Both the position numbers and the translations under genes were made by a program. This document shows positions 1-5,684 of a stretch of DNA of 9,671 bases, piece after piece. The DNA is taken from positions 2,437 to 12,107 of the forward strand of contig DIVD01000080.1 of assembly GCA_002423245.1 (NCBI GenBank), read 5' to 3'. Below the pieces are notes generated by a model that saw only the letters and a list, made by a program, of their open reading frames with translations, made no database searches and had not been told where the DNA came from. Source of the stretch: Rhodobacteraceae bacterium UBA6141. GTDB lineage: Bacteria; Pseudomonadota; Alphaproteobacteria; Rhodobacterales; Rhodobacteraceae. The number at the start of each line of letters is the position of its first letter. The stretch's first letter is position 1.

Positions 1-181
1 CGCCGTTCGGATAGCGGCGCAGCGCGTGCTCGCCGCGGAAGCGCGGCGACAGCGGCCCCTTCTCATGCGGATAGTTCAGCGTTTCCTTGGGCGCGAGGAA
101 GTATTTCATCCCCAGGCCGAAGCCCTTGATGAAATCGAACATAAGGAAATATTTCGCCGCGCGGGTATAGTCGAGCGCCAT
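1..181 (-). CDS. nuoI: NADH-quinone oxidoreductase subunit I, N-terminal part (cut by window edge)
   Basis: Only the first 60 codons are in the window; the gene continues past the left edge. The visible protein begins MALDYTRAAKYFLMFDFIKG and contains GMKYFLAPKETLNYPHEKG followed by LSPRFRGEHALRRYPNG, the well conserved amphipathic N-terminal part of NuoI/Nqo9. The two CxxCxxCxxxCP motifs that bind clusters N6a and N6b in this family lie further on and cannot be checked here. NuoI is a peripheral connecting-arm subunit that carries electrons from NuoG towards N2 in NuoB. The ATG at 181 lies 3 nt after the nuoH stop. A GGGGGG run at 189-194, inside the last codons of nuoH, could serve as the ribosome binding site 7 nt upstream. 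The gene order H-I is normal for nuo operons. Confidence 0.95.
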   Translation of the reverse strand, partial: MALDYTRAAKYFLMFDFIKGFGLGMKYFLAPKETLNYPHEKGPLSPRFRGEHALRRYPNG

Positions 182-184
182 GCC

Positions 185-1222
185 TCAGCCCCCCATCGTC
201 CAGCGGGCCCAGAACCCGCCCAGGATTTCGTATCGTGCCAGAAAGGCCACCAGCACCACCCAGGCCAGCGACATCGGCAGGAACACCTTCCAGCCGATCC
301 GCATCAGCTGGTCGTAGCGGTAGCGCGGCACGATCGCCTTCACCATCGCGAACATGAAGAAGAAGAACGCCATCTTCGCCACCATCCACAGCACGCCATC
401 GGGCAGGCCGGGGATCGGCGAGAGCCAGCCGCCGAAGAACAGCAGGCTCATCAGCGCGCACATCAGGAAGACGGCGATATACTCGCCGGCCATGAACAGC
501 AGGTAGGGCGTCGAGGAATATTCCACCATGAACCCGGCCACCAGTTCCGACTCCGCTTCCGACAGGTCGAAGGGCGGGCGGTTCGTCTCGGCCAGCGCCG
601 AAATGAAGAACAGCACCATCATCGGCAGATGCGGCAGCCAGTACCAGTTGAACAGGCCAAGATTGCCGCGCTGCGCCTCGACGATGCTGCCAAAGCTCAT
701 CGAGCCGGTCGAGATGATCACGCCGATGATGATCAGCCCCAGCGACACCTCGTAGGAGATCATCTGCGCGGCCGAGCGCAGCGAGCCGAGGAACGGATAC
801 TTGGAGTTCGAGCCCCACCCGCCCATGATCACGCCATAGACCTCCAGCGAGGAGACCGCAAAGACGAACAGGATCGCCACGTTGATGTCGGCGAGGATCC
901 AGCCCTCGTTGAACGGGATCACCGCCCAGGCCAGCACCGCCAGCACGAACGAGATCAGGGGCGCGAGGAAGAACACGAACTTGTCGGCCCCGGCGGGCAC
1001 GACGATTTCCTTGACGACGTATTTCAGTGCGTCGGCCACCGACTGCAGCAGGCCGAAGGCGCCCACCACGTTGGGGCCCTTGCGCATCTGCACCGCGGCC
1101 CAGATCTTGCGGTCGCCATAGACGAGGAACAGCAGCGAAATCATCACGAAGGCAATGATGCCAAGGCCCTGCACCGCGATCAGCAGGAAGGTGCCCAGTG
1201 GGGTGGAAAGAAACTCAGCCAT
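185..1222 (-). CDS. nuoH: NADH-quinone oxidoreductase subunit H (membrane subunit)
   Basis: This is the 345-aa integral membrane subunit (ND1/Nqo8 family), full length for the family. It joins the peripheral arm to the membrane arm and forms much of the quinone chamber. Two family signatures are clear: KGPNVVGAFGLLQSVADALK at residues 48-67, and the PPFDLSEAESELVAGFMVEY block at about 217-235, whose acidic residues belong to the cytoplasmic loop facing NuoB/NuoD. Hydrophobic segments are visible at about 12-35, 83-103, 113-135, 158-178, 199-212, 240-263, 277-298 and 313-335, so roughly eight membrane helices. The ATG at 1222 is 15 nt beyond the stop of the upstream lipoprotein gene; AAGG at 1227-1230 and GAGGG slightly upstream are the only Shine-Dalgarno-like sequences. 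The nuoI start follows the stop by 3 nt. Nothing is unusual in the protein. Confidence 0.98.
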   Translation of the reverse strand: MAEFLSTPLGTFLLIAVQGLGIIAFVMISLLFLVYGDRKIWAAVQMRKGPNVVGAFGLLQSVADALKYVVKEIVVPAGADKFVFFLAPLISFVLAVLAWAVIPFNEGWILADINVAILFVFAVSSLEVYGVIMGGWGSNSKYPFLGSLRSAAQMISYEVSLGLIIIGVIISTGSMSFGSIVEAQRGNLGLFNWYWLPHLPMMVLFFISALAETNRPPFDLSEAESELVAGFMVEYSSTPYLLFMAGEYIAVFLMCALMSLLFFGGWLSPIPGLPDGVLWMVAKMAFFFFMFAMVKAIVPRYRYDQLMRIGWKVFLPMSLAWVVLVAFLARYEILGGFWARWTMGG

Positions 1223-1237
1223 GTTGCCTTTTGTCCC

Positions 1238-1657
1238 TCAGACCGTCGGTATACCCTGTTCGGAACAGGCCGCGACGACGACTTCGGCGTCAAGCGTGGC
1301 GATGCCCCGAGGCAGTGCTGGCGAGATGGTGTAAACAGCATCCGCGCGCCAAACGCCACCCTCTTCATCGACATTCGTGCGCACATGGCGCGCGAAGCCA
1401 TAGCCCCGGGCCAGCGCATATTGCGCCGTCCCGCAGGCCGCGTAAGCCTCCAGATCCGGCAGGCCCCGCCCGCCCGACATGGCGGCGCGCACGCGGATCA
1501 GATCGCCGCCGAGCAGGCTGGCCTCCAGCCCCCGGTAGTCGGGGCGGGATGCGGCGCCGGTTGCATCCGGCTGGCCCGCGGCGCCGTCCGCGCAGCCCGC
1601 CAGCCCGGCCAGAAGGCCGGTGGCAAGCGCCGCGGCAGGGGCGCCGCGCCGGGTCAT
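1238..1657 (-). CDS. Small predicted lipoprotein between nuoG and nuoH, function unknown
   Basis: This is a 139-aa protein I cannot assign to a named family. It starts MTRRGAPAAALATGLLAGLAGC: two arginines, a hydrophobic stretch and a clean LAGC lipobox, so Cys22 is the likely lipidated first residue of the mature protein. About 20 low-complexity residues follow, then a compact domain starting near YRGLEASLLGGDL (residues 41-53). It includes YAACGTAQYALARGYGFARH (72-91), a region with VRTNVDEEGGVWRADAVYT (92-110) and a C-terminal DAEVVVAACSEQGIPTV. Cys75 and Cys131 could pair as a disulfide, which would fit a periplasmic location. The ATG overlaps the nuoG stop as ATGA (1654-1657), so its translation is probably coupled to nuoG, and nuoH begins 15 nt after its stop. 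I recall similar anonymous genes in the nuo clusters of Rhodobacter relatives, but could not search. A role in complex I assembly or stability would be guesswork from position. Confidence 0.85.
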   Translation of the reverse strand: MTRRGAPAAALATGLLAGLAGCADGAAGQPDATGAASRPDYRGLEASLLGGDLIRVRAAMSGGRGLPDLEAYAACGTAQYALARGYGFARHVRTNVDEEGGVWRADAVYTISPALPRGIATLDAEVVVAACSEQGIPTV

Positions 1658-3666
1658 TCCGCGGCCATCGGCGCCGAGGCGCGGGCCTGCGCCATCGCCG
1701 ACAACTCGGCCATCAGCGCCGAGGCGCGGGCGATGGGGTTGGTCAGGTAGAAGTCCTTCACCGCCACCCGGAAATCGGCATTGCCCGGCGCCCGCGGATC
1801 CAGGTCCGCAGGCGCGTTCCGCGGCACCTGGTCGATCATCGCCAGATGCGGCACCGCCTCGACCAGCGCCCGGCGCAACTGGGCCAGCGAGTCCCAGGGC
1901 TGCGCCGCGCCAAGCTCTGCCGACAGGGCGCGCAGGATCGCCCAGTTCTCCTTGGCCTCGCCCGGCGGAAAGCCGGCGCGCAGCGCGAGCTGCGGGCGCC
2001 CCTCGGTGCTGACGAAAAGGCCCGCCTCCTCGGTCCAGGCGGCGCCCGGCAGGATGATGTCGGCCCGGTGCGCGCCGCGGTCGCCATGGCTGCCCTGATA
2101 GATCACGAAAGGCCCGGCGGCGATCTCCACCTCGTCGGCCCCCAGGTTGTAGACCACCTCGGCCCCGTCCAGCGCCGCCGCCATGCCGCCCGTCGTCACC
2201 GCGCCCACGTCCATCGCGCCCACGCGCGCGGCGGCGGTATGCAGCACCAGCAGCCCGCCGCCCAGCCCGCCTGCCAGCGCCAGCGCCTGCGCCAGCACCG
2301 CCTCGCCATCGGCCTCGCTCAGCGCGCCCTGCCCCACGATCACCAGCGCCGGCCCGTCCGGCGCCCTGGCCGATGCGGCGATGCGCACCAGCGTGTCACG
2401 GCCGGTGCCCTCGTGCGTCACGTCATAGGTCAGGTCGGCCTTCGGACCGATGACATGCACCTCGGCGCCCCGCGTCCAGGCCTTGCGGATGCGGGCGTTC
2501 AGCACCGGGGCTTCCAGCCGCGGGTTGGATCCGATGATCCAGATGTCGCGCGCGGCGTCGATATCCTCGATCCGCGCCGTGCCGGCATAGCCGCCACGCT
2601 GGCCCGCCGGCAGGCGCGCGCCATCGGTGCGGCATTCCACCGCCCCGCCAATCCCCTCCACGAGGCGCTTCAGCGCAAAGGCCGCCTCGACCGGGGCCAG
2701 ATCGCCGACAAGCCCCGCGACCCTGCGGCCCGTCATCGCCGCCGCCGCCGCCGCCAGCGCCTCGGGCCAGCCTGCCTTGCGCAGCTTGCCGCCCTCGCGG
2801 ATATAGGGCGTGTCCAGCCGCTGCCGGCGCAGGCCGTCCCAGACGAAGCGGGTCTTGTCGCTGATCCACTCCTCGTTCACGCCGTCATGGTTGCGCGGCA
2901 GGATCCGCATCACCTCGCGGCCCTTGCAATCCACCCGGATATTGCTGCCAAGCGCGTCCATCACGTCCACGGTCTCGGTCTTGGTCAGCTCCCAGGGGCG
3001 GGCGGTGAAGGCATAGGGCTTGCTCACCAGCGCGCCCACCGGGCACAGGTCGATGATGTTGCCCTGCAGGTTCGACTCCAGCGTCATGTTCAGATAGGTG
3101 GTGATCTCGGCATCCTCGCCGCGCCCGGTCTGGCCCATCTGGTCGATCCCGGCGACCTCGGAGGTGAAGCGCACGCAGCGGGTGCACGAAATGCAGCGCG
3201 TCATGTGCGTCTCGACCAGCGGGCCGAGGTCCAGATCCTCGACCGCGCGCTTGGGCTCGCGGTAGCGGCTGAAATCGACGCCGTAGGCCATCGCCTGATC
3301 CTGAAGGTCGCACTCGCCGCCCTGGTCGCAGATCGGGCAGTCGAGCGGGTGGTTGATGAGCAGGAACTCCATCACCCCCTCGCGGGCCTTCTTCACCATC
3401 GGCGAGTTGGTCCTGATCACCGAGGGCTCGCCATTCGGGCCGGGGCGCAGGTCCTTGACCTGCATCGCGCAGCTTGCGGTGGGCTTCGGCGGCCCGCCGA
3501 CGACCTCCACGAGGCACATCCGGCAGTTGCCGGCGATCGACAGCCGCTCATGGTAGCAAAAGCGCGGGATCTCGATGCCCGCCTGCTCGCAGGCCTGGAT
3601 CAGCGTCAGGTTCGGATCGACCTCGATCTCGATCTCGTCGATGATGATCTTCCGGGTATCGGACAT
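1654..3666 (-). CDS. nuoG: NADH-quinone oxidoreductase subunit G
   Basis: This is a 670-aa NuoG/Nqo3, normal for alphaproteobacteria. It carries the iron-sulfur wire of the NADH arm. The N-terminal ferredoxin domain has C37, C48, C51 and C66 for [2Fe-2S] N1b. The next motif, H106-x3-C110-x2-C113-x5-C119, binds N5, and C158-x2-C161-x2-C164 with C208 binds N4. The extra N7 cluster of the E. coli/Thermus type is absent: D234, D237, S241 and S269 stand where the four cysteines would be. The remainder is the degenerate molybdopterin-oxidoreductase-like domain. I chose the ATG at 3666, giving MSDTRKIIIDEIEIEV, because GGAAGGGG lies 9 nt upstream. An in-frame extension to 3723 adds 19 residues unlike the family. 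The stop overlaps the start of the following lipoprotein gene (ATGA). The last 25 residues contain an internal duplication, listed separately. Confidence 0.98.
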   Translation of the reverse strand: MSDTRKIIIDEIEIEVDPNLTLIQACEQAGIEIPRFCYHERLSIAGNCRMCLVEVVGGPPKPTASCAMQVKDLRPGPNGEPSVIRTNSPMVKKAREGVMEFLLINHPLDCPICDQGGECDLQDQAMAYGVDFSRYREPKRAVEDLDLGPLVETHMTRCISCTRCVRFTSEVAGIDQMGQTGRGEDAEITTYLNMTLESNLQGNIIDLCPVGALVSKPYAFTARPWELTKTETVDVMDALGSNIRVDCKGREVMRILPRNHDGVNEEWISDKTRFVWDGLRRQRLDTPYIREGGKLRKAGWPEALAAAAAAMTGRRVAGLVGDLAPVEAAFALKRLVEGIGGAVECRTDGARLPAGQRGGYAGTARIEDIDAARDIWIIGSNPRLEAPVLNARIRKAWTRGAEVHVIGPKADLTYDVTHEGTGRDTLVRIAASARAPDGPALVIVGQGALSEADGEAVLAQALALAGGLGGGLLVLHTAAARVGAMDVGAVTTGGMAAALDGAEVVYNLGADEVEIAAGPFVIYQGSHGDRGAHRADIILPGAAWTEEAGLFVSTEGRPQLALRAGFPPGEAKENWAILRALSAELGAAQPWDSLAQLRRALVEAVPHLAMIDQVPRNAPADLDPRAPGNADFRVAVKDFYLTNPIARASALMAELSAMAQARASAPMAAE
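1662..1731. repeat. Imperfect direct repeat, 25-bp units with 45-bp period, at the 3' end of nuoG
   Basis: The bases 1662-1686 and 1707-1731 are identical except at one position (g at 1670, a at 1715). The period of 45 bp is 15 codons, so the frame is kept. In NuoG the copies encode ARASALMAEL (residues 646-655) and ARASAPMAAE (661-670, the very end), separated by SAMAQ. Codon choice is the same in both copies, including synonymous positions, which favours a fairly recent slippage or tandem duplication over convergent Ala-rich sequence. Confidence 0.8.
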
Positions 3667-3667
3667 C

Positions 3668-3766
3668 TCAAAGCGCCCCTTCCAGCACAGGTCCGGGCCC
3701 CCGGCCCGGCACCGCAGGGGCAAGGCCCGCCGCGGCTTTCGTTTCTTGCGCGGCCATCGCCGCCAT
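3668..3766 (-). CDS. Possible 32-codon mini-ORF just upstream of nuoG
   Basis: In the otherwise empty gap before nuoG an ATG at 3766 opens a 32-codon frame. It begins MAAMAAQETKAAAGLAP and ends VLEGAL, with its TGA one base before the nuoG ATG (TGAGATG). It is Ala/Gly/Pro-rich with no recognisable domain. Only a weak purine stretch precedes either candidate start (ATG at 3766 or 3757). Third-position G+C is by eye lower than in the flanking subunit genes, which speaks against a long-selected protein. Its placement resembles that of the mini-ORF before nuoE, so a coupling or leader role is conceivable. It could equally be chance, because stop codons are rare at this G+C content. Confidence 0.25.
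   Translation of the reverse strand: MAAMAAQETKAAAGLAPAVPGRGPGPVLEGAL
3676..3683 (-). promoter_or_regulatory. Ribosome binding site of nuoG
   Basis: The minus strand reads GGAAGGGG here, 9 nt before the ATG at 3666. It fixes the nuoG start at MSDTRK rather than at the upstream in-frame ATG at 3723, which has no comparable site and adds residues foreign to the family. Confidence 0.7.
3693..3709 (-). repeat. Perfect GC inverted repeat (hairpin) upstream of nuoG
   Basis: CCGGGCC and GGCCCGG form a perfect 7-bp all-G/C stem around a 3-nt loop, so the transcript can fold into a very stable hairpin 26 nt before the nuoG ATG and 9 nt before its ribosome binding site. No U-run follows on the minus strand, so it is not a classic intrinsic terminator. 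It could hold the ribosome binding site open, slow ribosomes or RNA polymerase, or mark an mRNA processing boundary. It sits in the longest non-coding gap of the window. Confidence 0.6.
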
Positions 3767-3780
3767 TGCCGGGGCGCCCG

Positions 3781-4143
3781 TCACGCGCAGGCCCCCGCGA
3801 ACTCCCAGACCCCGGCGCCGGCAAAGCGGCCATGCGCGGTGTCGTCAAAGCGCCGCCCCTGCGCCGCGCAGGCCAGCGCGGCGGCCTGCTTGGCCACCCG
3901 CCCCTCGCTGTAGTCGAGCGGCACCGCCGACCGGCGCACCGAAACACGCATTCCGCTGACCGGCACCGCGCCCGCGGGGGTGAAGCGCACCCCCTGCGGC
4001 CCCGGCCCGACCTCGGCCACGAAGGCCTTGCCCTCGACCGCGACGGGAACCCTTGCAGCCTCGGCCGCATCCGGCACGGAAGGCGCGGCGCAGGCGCCCA
4101 GCACGCCCGCCCCCACCATGCCGATGATCCCCGCGGCCCGCAT
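3781..4143 (-). CDS. Small predicted lipoprotein between nuoF and nuoG, function unknown
   Basis: I do not recognise this 120-aa protein. It begins MRAAGIIGMVGAGVLGAC, a short lipoprotein signal with an LGAC lipobox, making Cys18 the probable lipidated residue. The mature part has an Ala-rich spacer and a stretch around VEGKAFVAEVGPGPQGVRFTP. Further on comes SGMRVSVRRSAVPLDYSEG, then AALACAAQGRRFDD and a C-terminal GVWEFAGACA, with Cys92 and Cys119 as a possible disulfide pair. The start is uncertain. The ATG at 4143 has GGAG 5 nt upstream; a GTG at 4149, two codons earlier, would overlap the nuoF stop as GTGA, like other junctions here, but has no properly spaced ribosome binding site. It shares only the lipobox architecture with the lipoprotein after nuoG. 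A 114-nt gap separates its stop from nuoG. Confidence 0.78.
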   Translation of the reverse strand: MRAAGIIGMVGAGVLGACAAPSVPDAAEAARVPVAVEGKAFVAEVGPGPQGVRFTPAGAVPVSGMRVSVRRSAVPLDYSEGRVAKQAAALACAAQGRRFDDTAHGRFAGAGVWEFAGACA

Positions 4144-4145
4144 CC

Positions 4146-5441
4146 TCACTCCGCCGCCAGCGCGCCCATGCGGCCGGTCTTCTTGGCCTTGATCCGGTCC
4201 TCGATCTCATCGCGGAAGTGGCGGATCAGCCCCTGGATCGGCCAGGCCGCCGCATCGCCAAGCGCGCAGATCGTGTGGCCCTCCACCTGCCGGGTGACGC
4301 TCAGCAGCATGTCGATCTCCTCGACCTCGGCCTCGCCGGTCACCAGCCGCTCCATCACCCGCATCATCCAGCCGGTGCCCTCGCGGCAGGGCGTGCACTG
4401 CCCGCAGCTTTCATGCTTGAAGAACTTCGACAGCCGCCACACCGCCTTGATGACATCGGTGGACTGGTCCATCACGATCATGCAGGCGGTGCCGAAGCTG
4501 GATTTCAGCTCGCGCATCCCGTCATAGTCCATGACTGCGGCATCGCACAGATCGGCGGGCAGGATCGGGCAGGAGGCGCCGCCGGGAATCACCGCCTTGA
4601 GGTTCTTCCAGCCGCCGCGCACGCCGCCGCCATGCGTCTCGATCAGCTCCTTCATGCTGATCGACATCGTCTCCTCAATGACGCAGGGCGTGTTCACATG
4701 GCCCGACATCGCGAACAGCTTCACGCCCGCGTTGTTCGGCCGCCCGAAGCCCGCGAACCATTCGGCGCCGCGGCGCAGGATCGTCGGCACCACGGCGATG
4801 GATTCGACATTGTTCACCGTCGTGGGGCAGCCGTAGAGCCCCGCGCCCGCCGGGAAGGGCGGCTTCATCCGCGGCATCCCCTTCTTGCCTTCAAGGCTTT
4901 CCAGCAGCGCGGTTTCCTCGCCGCAGATATAGGCCCCGGCGCCGTGGTGCAGGAACAGGTCGAAATCCCAGCCCGACCCGGCCGCATTCGCCCCCAGAAG
5001 CCCGGCGTCATAGCATTCGTCGATGGCGGCCTGCAGCGCCTCCCTCTCGCGGATGTATTCGCCGCGGATGTAGATGTAGCAGGTATGGGCGCCCATCGCG
5101 AAGCTGGCGATCAGCGCGCCCTCGACCAGCGTATGCGGATCGTGGCGCATGATCTCGCGGTCCTTGCAGGTCGCCGGTTCGGATTCGTCGGCATTGATGA
5201 CCAGATAGGCCGGGCGCCCGTCGCTCTGCTTGGGCATGAACGACCATTTGAGCCCGGTGGGAAACCCCGCGCCGCCGCGCCCGCGCAGGCCCGACTTCTT
5301 CATCTCATCCACGATCCAGTCGCGGCCCCTGGCGATGATGCCGGCGGTGCCGTCCCAGTGGCCGCGCGCCTGCGCACCCTTCAGGCTGCGGTCATGCATC
5401 CCGTAGAGGTTGGTAAAGATCCGGTCCTGATCCTTCAGCAT
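4146..5441 (-). CDS. nuoF: NADH-quinone oxidoreductase subunit F (NADH- and FMN-binding)
   Basis: This is the 431-aa NuoF/Nqo1 that oxidises NADH and passes the electrons through FMN to cluster N3 at the tip of the peripheral arm in the cytoplasm. The glycine-rich nucleotide site GLRGRGGAGFPTGLKW lies at residues 51-66. The FMN-binding INADESEPATCKDREIM block is at 82-98, and GAGAYICGEETALLESLEGK at 167-186. The [4Fe-4S] N3 ligands are C346, C349 and C352 in SCGQCTPCREGTGW, with C392 in TICALGDA. Length and motifs are typical and nothing is missing. The ATG at 5441 follows the stop of the small membrane protein gene by 15 nt, with GAGG at 5450-5453, 8 nt upstream. An out-of-frame ATG at 5449 lies inside this leader and is not the start. 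Confidence 0.98.
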   Translation of the reverse strand: MLKDQDRIFTNLYGMHDRSLKGAQARGHWDGTAGIIARGRDWIVDEMKKSGLRGRGGAGFPTGLKWSFMPKQSDGRPAYLVINADESEPATCKDREIMRHDPHTLVEGALIASFAMGAHTCYIYIRGEYIREREALQAAIDECYDAGLLGANAAGSGWDFDLFLHHGAGAYICGEETALLESLEGKKGMPRMKPPFPAGAGLYGCPTTVNNVESIAVVPTILRRGAEWFAGFGRPNNAGVKLFAMSGHVNTPCVIEETMSISMKELIETHGGGVRGGWKNLKAVIPGGASCPILPADLCDAAVMDYDGMRELKSSFGTACMIVMDQSTDVIKAVWRLSKFFKHESCGQCTPCREGTGWMMRVMERLVTGEAEVEEIDMLLSVTRQVEGHTICALGDAAAWPIQGLIRHFRDEIEDRIKAKKTGRMGALAAE

Positions 5442-5449
5442 CCTTGCAT

Positions 5450-5453
5450 CCTC
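5450..5453 (-). promoter_or_regulatory. Ribosome binding site of nuoF
   Basis: GAGG on the minus strand sits 8 nt before the ATG at 5441. It supports the MLKDQDRIF start, which is the usual N-terminus of the family. Confidence 0.6.
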
Positions 5454-5456
5454 AAA

Positions 5457-5684
5457 TCACTGGCGCCCTTGCCGTTGCCAGATCCGCCAGGTCACGACCA
5501 GCGCCCAGACGAACGCGGCCATCGCGGCCAGGTCGAACAGGAACACATAGCGGGCCTCGAGCCCGAACCTGCCGCCCAGCCATTGCGCCCCCATCCACAG
5601 CACCATCGTCACCGCGATCACGATGGCCACCATCCGCGCCTCGCGCGCCAATGCCTTGTCCTGCGGGGCCGGGGGCTTGGTCAT
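5457..5684 (-). CDS. Small two-helix membrane protein, DUF5337-type, between nuoE and nuoF
   Basis: This 75-aa protein starts MTKPPAPQDKALAREARMVA. It has a short charged cytoplasmic-looking N-terminus, then a hydrophobic helix at about residues 18-36 (MVAIVIAVTMVLWMGAQWL). A short loop, GGRFGLEARY, follows, then a second helix at about 47-66 (VFLFDLAAMAAFVWALVVTW) and a basic tail RIWQRQGRQ. From memory it matches the DUF5337 family of Rhodobacterales, whose members sit in nuo operons; I could not confirm this by search. Its ATG overlaps the nuoE stop as ATGA, and the last NuoE codons (GAG GAG GAA) supply an AGGAGG sequence very close to the start. The next gene, nuoF, begins 15 nt after its stop. 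Whether it is an accessory subunit, assembly factor or something else is unknown. Confidence 0.85.
   Translation of the reverse strand: MTKPPAPQDKALAREARMVAIVIAVTMVLWMGAQWLGGRFGLEARYVFLFDLAAMAAFVWALVVTWRIWQRQGRQ

Noticed and set aside
26..1750. 574-codon plus-strand frame antisense to nuoI, nuoH, the lipoprotein gene and the end of nuoG
   Set aside because: It is low-complexity His/Gln/Arg-rich, crosses four real genes and has no plausible start signal.
3693..3709. The GC hairpin as an intrinsic terminator
   Set aside because: No U-run follows the stem on the minus strand, and nuoG, nuoH and nuoI must be transcribed beyond it; no promoter is visible after it.
3667..3723. In-frame N-terminal extension of nuoG (19 codons)
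   Set aside because: It has no ribosome binding site, covers the hairpin region and is unlike NuoG N-termini. The ATG at 3666 has GGAAGGGG properly spaced.
1198..4527. 1109-codon open frame on the plus strand, antisense to nuoF, nuoG and both lipoproteins
   Set aside because: Its protein is Arg/His/Pro/Ala-rich, has no domain or motif, and runs opposite verified genes. Long antisense frames are expected where codons have strong G/C at the third position.
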